DNA from: Croceibacterium sp. TMG7-5b_MA50
GTDB lineage: Bacteria; Pseudomonadota; Alphaproteobacteria; Sphingomonadales; Sphingomonadaceae
Assembly: GCF_039830145.1 (NCBI RefSeq)
Contig: NZ_CP156082.1
Location: 1,010,001 to 1,074,000, forward strand
DNA length: 64,000 nucleotides
Direction of reading: 5' to 3'
Shown: positions 56,707 through 64,000 of the stretch, piece by piece
How positions within the stretch are numbered: position 1 is the stretch's first letter
How the letters are laid out: each line of letters opens with the position of its first letter
Position numbers and translations under genes: made by a program
The notes under the pieces: generated by a model
The model's input: only the letters and a program-made list of their open reading frames with translations
The model's database searches: none
Told to the model about the DNA's origin: nothing

Positions 56707-56734
56707 TTCAGGTCTCGTCACAAGGAGGTAGCGC

Positions 56735-57394
56735 ATGAACCTGCCAGCCACGCTGAGCGCGTTCGAATGGGTCCCCGATTTCGCCCGCGGGCACGTCCGC
56801 GACCTGCGGGTGCGCTGGGCGTGCGAGGAGATCGATCGACCGTATGATGCCGTGTTGCTCGACGCCACACGGCCGCGTGGACCCGACTACACCTGCTGGC
56901 AGCCATTCGGCCAGGTTCCCGCCTGGCGGGAGGGGACCCTTTCCATGTTCGAGAGCGGGGCCATCCTGCTGCATCTCGGCGAAACGGACGAGCGGCTGCT
57001 GCCGTCAGATCCGCAGACACGGTGGCAGGCTATCAGTTGGCTGTTTGCGGCGCTCAACTCGGTCGAGCCATATGTGGGTCCGCTGGTGGATGTGCGGCTC
57101 TTCCATGCCGACCGCCCATGGGCGGAAGACGCCTTTGCCACCTTTCGCCCGGCCGCCGAACAGCGGCTGACGCAACTGAGCGACGCGATTGGGGAGCGCG
57201 AGTGGCTGGCCGGGCCTTTCTCCATCGCTGACATCGCAATGGCTACCGTGCTGAAGGATGTCAGCTCCATGAACCTGCTCGATGGGTTCCCCACCCTCGA
57301 CGCCTATCTGCAGCGGGCTTGCGCCCGCCCGGCCTACGCCCGCGCGCTGCAGGCGCAACTCGACGATTTCCGTGACCAGCCGAAAGCAACGTAA
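56735..57394 (+). CDS. Glutathione S-transferase family protein
   Basis: A 219-residue GST. Thioredoxin-like N-terminal half with F-G-Q-V-P-A-W and E-S-G-A-I-L-L-H-L (glutathione-binding S-G pair), then the helical C-terminal domain with W-L-A-G-P-F-S-I-A-D-I-A-M-A. The N-terminal catalytic Ser/Cys position is not obvious. Second gene of the run; 28 bases from the VOC gene. Confidence 0.88.
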   Translation: MNLPATLSAFEWVPDFARGHVRDLRVRWACEEIDRPYDAVLLDATRPRGPDYTCWQPFGQVPAWREGTLSMFESGAILLHLGETDERLLPSDPQTRWQAISWLFAALNSVEPYVGPLVDVRLFHADRPWAEDAFATFRPAAEQRLTQLSDAIGEREWLAGPFSIADIAMATVLKDVSSMNLLDGFPTLDAYLQRACARPAYARALQAQLDDFRDQPKAT

Positions 57395-57411
57395 AATCAA
57401 GGAGAGAGCAC

Positions 57412-57765
57412 ATGTATATCAGCGGATTTCTGCTCGCCGTCCCGGGTGACAAGAAGGAAGCCTATCGCGAGATGGCGGCGGCCGTCGGGCCATTCTTCCA
57501 GAAGCACGGCGCGATCGAGATCGTGGAAGCGTGGGAGGAGGATGTCCGCGACGGGCAGCACACCGACTTTCGCATGGCCGTGAAGGCCGAACCCGGCGAG
57601 AAGATCGTGTTCTCCTGGATCATCTGGCGCGACAAGGCAGCTGCCGATGCGGCCGAGAAGGCGATGGAGAGCGATCCCGACATGCAGATGCCGGACGAGA
57701 TGCCGTTCGACGGGAAGCGCATGATCTTCGGTGGCTTCGCCCCGATCTACACTCTCGGCCGCTGA
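57412..57765 (+). CDS. DUF1428 family protein
   Basis: A 117-residue ferredoxin-like fold protein of DUF1428: Y-I-S-G-F-L-L-A-V-P at the start, the W-E-E-D-V-x-D-G-x-x-T-D-F motif, F-S-W-I-I-W and D-G-K-R-M-I-F-G-G-F at the end, all family marks. Family function is unknown; such genes are often found with SRPBCC and VOC genes in stress or detoxification clusters, as here. Confidence 0.9.
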   Translation: MYISGFLLAVPGDKKEAYREMAAAVGPFFQKHGAIEIVEAWEEDVRDGQHTDFRMAVKAEPGEKIVFSWIIWRDKAAADAAEKAMESDPDMQMPDEMPFDGKRMIFGGFAPIYTLGR

Positions 57766-57787
57766 CGCCGGACACGGGAGACAGGAC

Positions 57788-58606
57788 ATGACCCAGCCTG
57801 ACAATGCCGGCGGTGACGGCGGCGACTTCATCTGGTACGAACTGGCGGTGCCCGACCCGGCATTGGTACGCGACTTCTACCGGGAGGTCGCGGGCTGGTC
57901 CATCGACGAGACCGCCCATGATACCGGCACGGTCGAATACCGGATGATCCGGCGTGCCGATGGCGGCTTTGCCGGCGGCGTGCTGACGATCACGGATCAG
58001 ATGGCGCAAGGCGGCATGCGGCCGATGTGGCTCGGCTATATCCACCACCCTGACGTCGATGCCGCCGTGCAGGCGATGATCAAGGCGGGCGGAACGACCC
58101 TTATGCCGCCATCGGACATGGAGGGTGTCGGCCGCATCGCGCTGCTGGCCGATCCGCAGGCTGCGCCAGTCTACATCATGGCGCCGACGCCGCCGGCGGG
58201 CGATCCCGACGCGAAGAGCGACGTCTTCAGCTACATGACCACGGGCCATGTCACCTGGAACGAGTTGATGACGAGCGATCCGGCGGCCGCGATCGCGCTG
58301 TATGGCCAACTGTTCGGGTGGTCGCAGGAAGGCTCCATGAACATGGGCGAGTTGGGCGAGTACCAGTTCATCCAGCATGGCGACGATCCGATCGGCGCTG
58401 TCATGCCGCTGATGCCGCAGATGGAGCGGTCCTGCTGGAACTTCTACATCGCGGTCGAAGACATTGACCGGGCGGCGGAAGCCGTGACCGCCCGGGGCGG
58501 CAGCGTATTCGGCGAGCCGCAGGAGGTGCCCGGCGGCAGCTTTGCCCTCAACGCCCTCGATCCGGCTGGCGCCGCCATCGGCTTCGTCGGCCCGCGCAAG
58601 GAGTGA
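57788..58606 (+). CDS. Two-domain VOC family protein
   Basis: A 272-residue protein with two tandem VOC domains: F-I-W-Y-E-L-A-V-P-D-P-A-L-V-R-D-F-Y near residue 12 and W-N-E-L-M-T-S-D-P-A-A-A-I-A-L-Y in the second half. It resembles the CFP32-like glyoxalase proteins. An ACAGGA ribosome-binding stretch precedes ATG 57788. The stop overlaps the next start region (GTGA). Confidence 0.88.
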   Translation: MTQPDNAGGDGGDFIWYELAVPDPALVRDFYREVAGWSIDETAHDTGTVEYRMIRRADGGFAGGVLTITDQMAQGGMRPMWLGYIHHPDVDAAVQAMIKAGGTTLMPPSDMEGVGRIALLADPQAAPVYIMAPTPPAGDPDAKSDVFSYMTTGHVTWNELMTSDPAAAIALYGQLFGWSQEGSMNMGELGEYQFIQHGDDPIGAVMPLMPQMERSCWNFYIAVEDIDRAAEAVTARGGSVFGEPQEVPGGSFALNALDPAGAAIGFVGPRKE

Positions 58607-58608
58607 CG

Positions 58609-59094
58609 ATGATGAGCAAGGCCACCATCTGCCTGTGGTTCCGCAACAAGGACGCGGCGGAGGCTGCGGCATTCTATGCCGCGACCTTCCCCGACAGCCA
58701 TGTCGGCCCGACCCTGGCCGCTCCCACGGACTATCCCGCCGGGGTGGCGGGAGACCCGCTGGTCGTCCACTTCACCGTGATGGGCCTGCCCTGCATCGGC
58801 CTGAACGGCGGAGAGGCGCCGTGGGACCACGATCTCGCCTTCTCGTTCTCCGTAGAGACGGAGGATCAGGCCGAGACCGACCGGTACTGGGATGCCCTGA
58901 TCGCCGATGGTGGAGAGGCCGGGCAATGCAGCTGGTGCAAGGACCGGTGGGGTATCTCCTGGCAGATCACTCCGCGCGCGTTGAACGAAGGGATGCGTGA
59001 CCCTGACCCGGCCGCAGCCGCACGGGTGATGCAGGCGATGATGGGCATGACGAAGATCGATGTGGCCGCCATCGAAGCGGCGCGGAGAGGGTGA
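58609..59094 (+). CDS. VOC/PhnB-like protein (3-demethylubiquinone methyltransferase-type fold)
   Basis: A 161-residue protein of the PhnB-like VOC group: I-C-L-W-F-R-N-K-D-A-A-E-A-A-A-F-Y, then G-L-N-G-G (family substrate loop) and C-S-W-C-K-D-R-W-G-I-S-W-Q-I. AAGGAG lies just upstream; ATG 58609 or 58612 are both possible. Catalytic role unknown. Confidence 0.87.
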   Translation: MMSKATICLWFRNKDAAEAAAFYAATFPDSHVGPTLAAPTDYPAGVAGDPLVVHFTVMGLPCIGLNGGEAPWDHDLAFSFSVETEDQAETDRYWDALIADGGEAGQCSWCKDRWGISWQITPRALNEGMRDPDPAAAARVMQAMMGMTKIDVAAIEAARRG

Positions 59095-59096
59095 CG

Positions 59097-59546
59097 ATGG
59101 CGGACTCAAACGAACTTTCGGTGACGCGCTTCATCGCGGCGGCGGCGGCGACGGTGTGGGACGTCCTGGCGAACCGGCAGGCGGAATGGTGGTGCCCCGT
59201 CCCCTGGTCGGTCGAGATAACCGCGCAGGAACGCCGCGCCGGCGGGCGCTGCGCCATGGTCATGCGCGGTCCGGCGGGGGAGGAGGTGCCGACCGAGGGT
59301 GTGTACCTCGCCTGGGATGAAGGGCGGCGGATCGTATCCACCGACGCCTTTACGGGCGACTGGCAACCCGCCGGGCCGTTCATGACCGGCATCTGGGAGA
59401 TCGAGCCGGAGGGCACCGGCACCCGATATACGGCGCGTGCCCGCCATTGGACGGCGGAGGCGCGCGATCAGCATCTTGCCATGGGCTTCGAACCGGGGTG
59501 GAATGCCGTCGCGGACCAGTTCAAGGCCCTGTGCGAAGGAGCATGA
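59097..59546 (+). CDS. SRPBCC domain protein (AHSA1-like)
   Basis: A 149-residue START/AHSA1-type lipid- or ligand-binding protein: F-I-A-A-A-A-A-T-V-W-D-V-L near the start, G-G-R-C-A-M-V and a hydrophobic C-terminal helix with G-W-N-A-V-A-D-Q-F. Such domains bind hydrophobic compounds. GTG 59091, overlapping the previous stop, is an alternative start. Confidence 0.85.
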   Translation: MADSNELSVTRFIAAAAATVWDVLANRQAEWWCPVPWSVEITAQERRAGGRCAMVMRGPAGEEVPTEGVYLAWDEGRRIVSTDAFTGDWQPAGPFMTGIWEIEPEGTGTRYTARARHWTAEARDQHLAMGFEPGWNAVADQFKALCEGA

Positions 59547-59549
59547 TCG

Positions 59550-60188
59550 ATGGCGGGGTTCACATTCTTCTTCAATCCGATGAGCCGCGCGCAGATCGCC
59601 CGCTGGGCCTTGCACGAGGTGAGCGCCGACTACGATCCGGTGTTCGTTCCGTGGGATGATCGGCCTGCCGCCTTGCTGGCAGCCAACGGGATGGGCAAGC
59701 TGCCGACGATCATCCATCACACGAACGAAGGTGACCACGTCATCACCGAATGTGCTGCGGTGTGCCATTATCTGGCGCAGGCAACCCATTCTCCCCTGCT
59801 GCCGCAGTCGGGCGAGATGGCGGATTATTTCCGCTGGCTGTTCTTCGGCGCCGGGCCGCTGGAACAGGCGGTGATCAGTCACTCCATGAAGTGGGAGGTC
59901 ACGGACCGGACGCAGGAGATGATGGTCGGTTTCGGCAGTTACGAACGCACAATGGATGTGCTGGAGAACTGGTTGAAAACACATGATTTCATCTGCGGCA
60001 ATCGGTTCACCATGGCAGACGTGTATGTCGGATCGCAAGTCGATTGGGGTGTGTCGTTCAAGACCATGCCCGAACGGCCGGGGTTCCTCGCCTATGCCGA
60101 GCGCGTGCGGCAGCGGCCCGCCTATCAGGAGGCAAAGGCCATCGACAATGCCCTGATCGCGGAGATGAAGGCGGGCACAAGCGGCTGA
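59550..60188 (+). CDS. Glutathione S-transferase family protein
   Basis: A 212-residue GST, second in this run: F-F-F-N-P-M-S-R-A-Q-I-A-R-W-A-L-H-E-V at the N-terminus (S11 possible catalytic residue), I-T-E-C-A-A-V-C-H-Y-L (glutathione binding) and a C-terminal N-R-F-T-M-A-D-V-Y-V-G-S. Three bases after the SRPBCC gene. Confidence 0.88.
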   Translation: MAGFTFFFNPMSRAQIARWALHEVSADYDPVFVPWDDRPAALLAANGMGKLPTIIHHTNEGDHVITECAAVCHYLAQATHSPLLPQSGEMADYFRWLFFGAGPLEQAVISHSMKWEVTDRTQEMMVGFGSYERTMDVLENWLKTHDFICGNRFTMADVYVGSQVDWGVSFKTMPERPGFLAYAERVRQRPAYQEAKAIDNALIAEMKAGTSG

Positions 60189-60244
60189 TTGGACTGGCAA
60201 ATACCGGCGCGCATCCCATGTCTTCACCAATCAGGAGACCTGCG

Positions 60245-61123
60245 ATGCGCGACGGATCAGCTTTGGCCACTCTGCGACGGCAACCCTGGCATCCGGCGGA
60301 GCAGATGCGCCGGCAGCTTGGGCGCAGTGTGCGGCAGATGTTCAACGATCCGGGACGGGGCGAAGCGCCGGTGATCCCGTCCGCAGACGCGCTGTTCGCG
60401 CCCGACACGCCGATCCGCATGGTTCATGCGGACGTCACCTCCATGATGGTCGGCGGGGTCGCGGCCTTGCTCTTGCAGATGCTGCATCCCCACGCGTTGC
60501 AGGGCGTGCTGGACCATTCCGATTTCCGGCACGACCTCGACCGTCGGCTGCGACGCACCGCCCGCTTCGTCGCGGTGACGACCTATGGCCCGGCAGCCGA
60601 TGCCGCCCGGGCGATCGAGCGGGTGAATGCCATCCATCGGCACATCAACGGGACGTTGCCGGATGGCACGCCGTACAGCGCGACCGATCCCGCAACGCTG
60701 GCCTGGGTTCACCTGGCGGAAGCGTGGTCGTTCCTCAACGCTTATGTCACTCTGGTCCGCCCTGACATGCCCGGCGGGGAGCAGGACGAGTATTACCGCC
60801 AGTTTGCCGTGCTGGCCCGCCTGCTGGGCGCAGCCCCAGTGCCCGAAAGCCGTGCGCAGGCAGCCGAGTTGATGGCGGCCATGCGACCCGCCCTCTCCGC
60901 CGGACCTGCCCCGCGGCAGGTGGCGCAGGTGGTGTTGAACCATCGCGGCAGCACCATCAGTGCCATGGCACAGCCTGTACTGACGCAGGCGGCGGTCGAT
61001 CTGCTGCCGCCTTTCGCCCGCACCATGCTCGGCTTGCGCAGTTCGCCCCTGCCCGCGATCAGCACCCGGCTGGCGACCCGCATGCTGGGCGGCACGATCC
61101 GGTGGGCGTTGCGCCCGGCCTGA
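60245..61123 (+). CDS. Oxygenase MpaB family protein (DUF2236)
   Basis: A 292-residue protein of the latex-clearing/MpaB-like group. H-A-D-V-T-S, M-L-H-P-H-A-L, V-T-T-Y-G and N-A-I-H-R-H-I-N-G contain the histidines expected around heme. Expected to be an oxygenase of unknown substrate. ATG 60245 has AGGAG 8 bases upstream; ATG 60218 lacks a ribosome-binding site. Confidence 0.85.
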   Translation: MRDGSALATLRRQPWHPAEQMRRQLGRSVRQMFNDPGRGEAPVIPSADALFAPDTPIRMVHADVTSMMVGGVAALLLQMLHPHALQGVLDHSDFRHDLDRRLRRTARFVAVTTYGPAADAARAIERVNAIHRHINGTLPDGTPYSATDPATLAWVHLAEAWSFLNAYVTLVRPDMPGGEQDEYYRQFAVLARLLGAAPVPESRAQAAELMAAMRPALSAGPAPRQVAQVVLNHRGSTISAMAQPVLTQAAVDLLPPFARTMLGLRSSPLPAISTRLATRMLGGTIRWALRPA

Positions 61124-61130
61124 ACGGCCG

Positions 61131-61155
61131 GGAACCTGCAAGGCCGGCCATCGTA
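61131..61155 (+). promoter_or_regulatory. Possible EcfG-type promoter for the HdeD gene
   Basis: GGAAC (61131-61135), 16 bases, CGTA (61152-61155), one mismatch to the general-stress consensus (CGTT). 26 bases before the HdeD-like gene start. Confidence 0.45.
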
Positions 61156-61180
61156 AGGCGGGTGCAGGAGGAACCGACAC

Positions 61181-61816
61181 ATGGCTACACAGCACGATCA
61201 CACCGGCAGCGCGATCCATGATCCGGTTGCCGGCATCGCCGATCCGCTGGTGCCCGGCGGATCCATCGCGGTCGCGAACTGGGGCTGGTACCTGGCACGC
61301 GGAGTACTGCTGATCGTACTCGGCCTGCTTGCCGCCTTCATGCCCGCTGCGGCGCTGTTCGTGTTCGCGCTGCTGTTCGCCGCCTTCTCCTTCGCCGACG
61401 GCATCTTCAACATCATCGCGGGCGTGCGCGGCGCGACGCACCATCGGCAGCGCTGGTGGGCGCTGGTTCTTTCCGGCCTGGTCGGAGTGGCGATCGGCGT
61501 GCTGTTTGTGGCTTTCCCCGTCCTCTCCTCAATTGCATATGCGACCGTCGCCGTGCTGCTGATTGCCGCCTGGGCGGTCATCACCGGTGTGGCGGAGATC
61601 ACCGCCGCGATCCGGTTGCGGCGGGAAATCACCGGCGAATGGCTGCTGGGCCTGTCGGGCGCTGTCTCGGTCCTGCTGGGTGTTGCGCTGTTGTGGCTTG
61701 CCATGGGCAATCCGGCAATCAGCGTCGTGTCGGTCGGCTGGCTGATCGCGCTATACGCCCTTGTCGCGGGTATCGCGCTCGTCATCCTGGCCCTGCGACT
61801 GCGCAAGCTGCGCTGA
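61181..61816 (+). CDS. HdeD family acid-resistance membrane protein
   Basis: A 211-residue inner-membrane protein with six hydrophobic segments in the DUF308/HdeD pattern (R-G-V-L-L-I-V-L-G-L-L-A, D-G-I-F-N-I-I-A-G, repeated W-A-V-I-T-G-V-A-E-I). In E. coli HdeD supports survival at low pH. Preceded by GGAGGAA and a candidate general-stress promoter. It may be read alone or at the end of the VOC/GST run. Confidence 0.87.
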   Translation: MATQHDHTGSAIHDPVAGIADPLVPGGSIAVANWGWYLARGVLLIVLGLLAAFMPAAALFVFALLFAAFSFADGIFNIIAGVRGATHHRQRWWALVLSGLVGVAIGVLFVAFPVLSSIAYATVAVLLIAAWAVITGVAEITAAIRLRREITGEWLLGLSGAVSVLLGVALLWLAMGNPAISVVSVGWLIALYALVAGIALVILALRLRKLR

Positions 61817-61821
61817 CGGCC

Positions 61822-62397
61822 ATGCACCGTCTGTTCGTCGGCATCCGCCCGCCGCCCGCGGTGCTGGACGCATTGATCGACGTGCAGGACGGGATCGAAG
61901 GTGCCCGCTGGCAGAGCGAGGAGCAACTGCATCTTACGCTGCGCTTCGTGGGCGAGGTGGAGCGCCCCGTCGCCAACGAACTGGCGGAGGCATTGGCGGA
62001 CCTAGCCGCCCCACCCTTCACGCTGGAGGTGGCAGGCACGGGCCACTTCGAACGCAAGGGCCGCCCACATGCTGTGTGGGCCCATGTTCGCCCGAACCCT
62101 TCCCTCGACGTGCTGCACAGCCGGGTCGAACGGGCGTGTCAGCAGGTGGGCCTGCCGCGCGAAACGCGCAGATACGTGCCGCATGTCACGCTGGCGCGCC
62201 TTTCAGGCGGCAGCGGCCCGATCCATGGCTGGTTGGCGAGTACCGGCACGTTGCGGGTACCCGCCTGGCCGGTGACGGACTTCGTCCTGTACGAAAGCCA
62301 CTTGGGCAAAGCTGGCTCAATCTATGATCCGGTGGTGACTTACCCGCTCGGCGCAACCGACACCTCCGCCGTGCCGGTCAGCCGCACCGGCAGATAA
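61822..62397 (+). CDS. thpR: RNA 2',3'-cyclic phosphodiesterase ThpR
   Basis: A 191-residue 2H phosphoesterase. Both catalytic H-x-T-x motifs are visible: H-L-T-L-R-F and H-V-T-L-A-R. N-terminal L-F-V-G-I-R-P-P fits the family. Its 3' end overlaps the convergent DUF4403 gene by 58 bases, so the last 19 codons are also coding on the other strand. Confidence 0.92.
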   Translation: MHRLFVGIRPPPAVLDALIDVQDGIEGARWQSEEQLHLTLRFVGEVERPVANELAEALADLAAPPFTLEVAGTGHFERKGRPHAVWAHVRPNPSLDVLHSRVERACQQVGLPRETRRYVPHVTLARLSGGSGPIHGWLASTGTLRVPAWPVTDFVLYESHLGKAGSIYDPVVTYPLGATDTSAVPVSRTGR

Positions 62398-63806
62398 AGG
62401 CCCTGCCCGGCGGCCTTGAGCTTGCCGGTGGCGACCTCGTCGATCCTGGCCCGGATCACCAGCGGGCCTTCGCGCTTCTCAGCAATTGCGCGGCGTACCT
62501 TCACCAGCAGCTCGGCAAAATCACGGTCGAAGTTCTGCGTCAGCGCGCCGGCGATGTAGGCGTCCACCCCCGGCGCATTCGCCAGTTGCAGCAGCAGGTC
62601 GCCGCCGGTCATGTCCGTCGTGCCGCTGATCTCCAGTCCGCTGATGCCGACGCGGCGCGATCCCGGCTCGTTCACCGGGGTGCCGGTGAACCAGACCGTT
62701 CCGGTCGCCTGCTCCCCTTCGCTGTCCTGCGCCGCGAAGGTCGCACCCACCGCGATGCGTCCGCCGGTCGTGCCGTAGATGGTGACCCGGTCGAACCGCG
62801 CCCGTACCGGACCCAGGCCAGGCACCTCGAACGGCCGCTGCGATCGCCGTTGCAACGCGCGCAGCAATACCGGCTCTAACTGCCGGTAGTCGGCGATGAC
62901 CGGGATGAAGAACGACAATCGCCCACTTCCCCGCTGTAACGGCTGAAGCGGTGGCAGCGGCGTGGCCGGCGGGTCGGTCGGACGATCGCCGATGAACGTC
63001 TCGGTCGTGGCGGCGAGGCCCAGGTTCAGCCGCAGTCGGCCCTCCGCGATGCGGTACCCGCCATACCGCAGGGCCTGTGGCGTGATCCGCATCCACACCG
63101 GCGGGTTCTCCCGATTGAGGGAGATGCTGGTGAAGGCGCTGCGCCATGCACGACCGATCTGCTCGCGCACCTGCAACCGCCCGATCTCCCCCGGCAGCTC
63201 CCGTTCCAGTCGGGCGATGATCGGCCTGAGCTCGCGATCGGCGGCCTCGGCGAACTCGATCCGCTGGCCGAGGAAATCGACATGCGGTTCGTCCCGCCAG
63301 TCATAGCGGATGTCGATCGTGCCGCGCGGGGTCCAGTCACGGGCCAGGTCGATGCGGATCACCGCACGGGCCATGGCGGTGGCGGTCGCGGTCTCCCGCT
63401 TCAGCACGCCGCCGATATCCTCCGCCCGCACGACCGCGTTCAGCGGCATGGCGAGGATGATCTCCTCTCCCGAGCCAGCCAGTTGCAATGGACCGCGGGT
63501 GACCTCGCCCCGGATGCGACACCGCACGGTCGGCGTCTTGATGGTGGCGATGCCGATGTCGATCCGGCGGGACGGGACGCAGGCCTGCCCCGGCCGGTCG
63601 ATCTGCCACAATTGCCGCGGCAGACGCCGCTCCAGCACCGCCGCCAGATTGCCGAGATCCGCGTCGACCGGCACGGCAAGGAAGGATTCCACCCGTTCCA
63701 CCGGGATGGGATCGTTGGCGCGTGGCGGCGCCCCGTCGCCCCCGCGCCCGCTGCAGCCCGCGGTGACGAGCAGCAGCGCGACGCCGGCGGTGTTGCGGTA
63801 ACCCAT
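62340..63806 (-). CDS. DUF4403 family lipoprotein
   Basis: A 488-residue envelope protein with a lipobox T-A-G-C (C18) after a short hydrophobic N-terminus. The body is mostly beta structure with no catalytic motif I can name, matching the DUF4403 family of unknown function. It is followed by the convergent thpR with a 58-base overlap. The start ATG is at 63806. Confidence 0.82.
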   Translation of the reverse strand: MGYRNTAGVALLLVTAGCSGRGGDGAPPRANDPIPVERVESFLAVPVDADLGNLAAVLERRLPRQLWQIDRPGQACVPSRRIDIGIATIKTPTVRCRIRGEVTRGPLQLAGSGEEIILAMPLNAVVRAEDIGGVLKRETATATAMARAVIRIDLARDWTPRGTIDIRYDWRDEPHVDFLGQRIEFAEAADRELRPIIARLERELPGEIGRLQVREQIGRAWRSAFTSISLNRENPPVWMRITPQALRYGGYRIAEGRLRLNLGLAATTETFIGDRPTDPPATPLPPLQPLQRGSGRLSFFIPVIADYRQLEPVLLRALQRRSQRPFEVPGLGPVRARFDRVTIYGTTGGRIAVGATFAAQDSEGEQATGTVWFTGTPVNEPGSRRVGISGLEISGTTDMTGGDLLLQLANAPGVDAYIAGALTQNFDRDFAELLVKVRRAIAEKREGPLVIRARIDEVATGKLKAAGQGLYLPVRLTGTAEVSVAPSG

Positions 63807-63850
63807 GCAGCATCACTCCCCCGATGGCAGGGGAGCAATGCGCGAACAGC

Positions 63851-64000
63851 TTAGTTGGTTGCTGGCGGCAGCTGCAGCCCAGTCCAATGCGCCAGGAAAG
63901 CGAGAATGTCGGCGGATTCGGCGATCGCCTTGTCCGTCGGCTTGCCCGCGCCGTGCCCTGCGCGCGTCTCGATACGGATCAACTGCGGACGGGGACCGAG
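63851..64000 (-). CDS. Prolyl oligopeptidase-like S9 peptidase, 3' end only
   Basis: The last 49 codons of a minus-strand gene, cut by the window edge. It reads [16 protein letters not shown] then [12 protein letters not shown], the C-terminal part of the S9 catalytic domain; the G-H-G-A-G stretch holds the catalytic histidine. Confidence 0.8.
   Translation of the reverse strand, partial: LGPRPQLIRIETRAGHGAGKPTDKAIAESADILAFLAHWTGLQLPPATN

Overview
The window is GC-rich chromosomal DNA with tightly packed genes. Many gene pairs share start/stop overlaps (ATGA, TGATG). The content points to an alphaproteobacterium of the order Sphingomonadales: a phoR-pstSCAB-phoU-phoB cluster, large TonB-dependent receptors, a GAAC-N7-GAAC LexA site, GGAAC-N16-CGTT general-stress promoters, CobS, and a long-form LeuA. 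I see no prophage, insertion sequence, integrase or CRISPR array. The window reads as core chromosome with a few accessory islands.

Layout. 1-8601: serine/tRNA-modification genes (serB, miaA), then the branched-chain amino-acid genes ilvB-ilvN-ilvC and leuA. leuA is preceded by a leucine-rich leader peptide and competing RNA hairpins. 8602-12254: a convergent pair made of a conserved unknown gene and an AHH-type nuclease gene, then recJ. 12324-12498: two tRNA-Glu genes with different anticodons, repeated exactly 100 bp apart. 12582-19811: phosphate sensing and uptake (phoR-pstS-pstC-pstA-pstB-phoU-phoB) with two Pho-box-like sites. 19808-24000: extensin-like protein, LysE exporter, and a two-gene DNA-repair operon (radical SAM protein plus DUF4130-UdgX fusion) with a perfect LexA box. 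24075-30429: alpha/beta hydrolase, membrane GT2 glycosyltransferase, stress flavin-binding protein, amino-acid permease, DUF475/TerC-like protein.

30586-34814 is a TonB receptor plus PhoA alkaline phosphatase operon with a Pho-box-like site, so it probably belongs to the phosphate-starvation response run by the phoB found 15 kb away. 35001-42007 is a sugar locus that I read as sucrose use: LacI regulator, SUT-type MFS transporter, TonB receptor, an unusually small leaderless GH68 enzyme and a ROK fructokinase. Two perfect LacI-type palindromes sit between the divergent transporter and receptor genes.

42362-55450 is mostly housekeeping: tRNA-Leu, suhB, efp, M23 and L,D-transpeptidase cell-wall enzymes, thiE, EamA, DUF1622, SDR, def (with an unusual Cys/His-rich insertion), recR, fmt, truA, a class A penicillin-binding protein, and cobS without cobT beside it. 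55507-61816 is an accessory-looking group: an HxlR regulator with a perfect 11-bp inverted repeat at its start codon faces a run of eight same-strand genes for VOC, GST, DUF1428, SRPBCC and MpaB-type proteins, followed by HdeD. The window ends with thpR, a DUF4403 lipoprotein and the 3' end of a prolyl-oligopeptidase-like gene.

All functions are assigned by reading motifs by eye; no searches were run.
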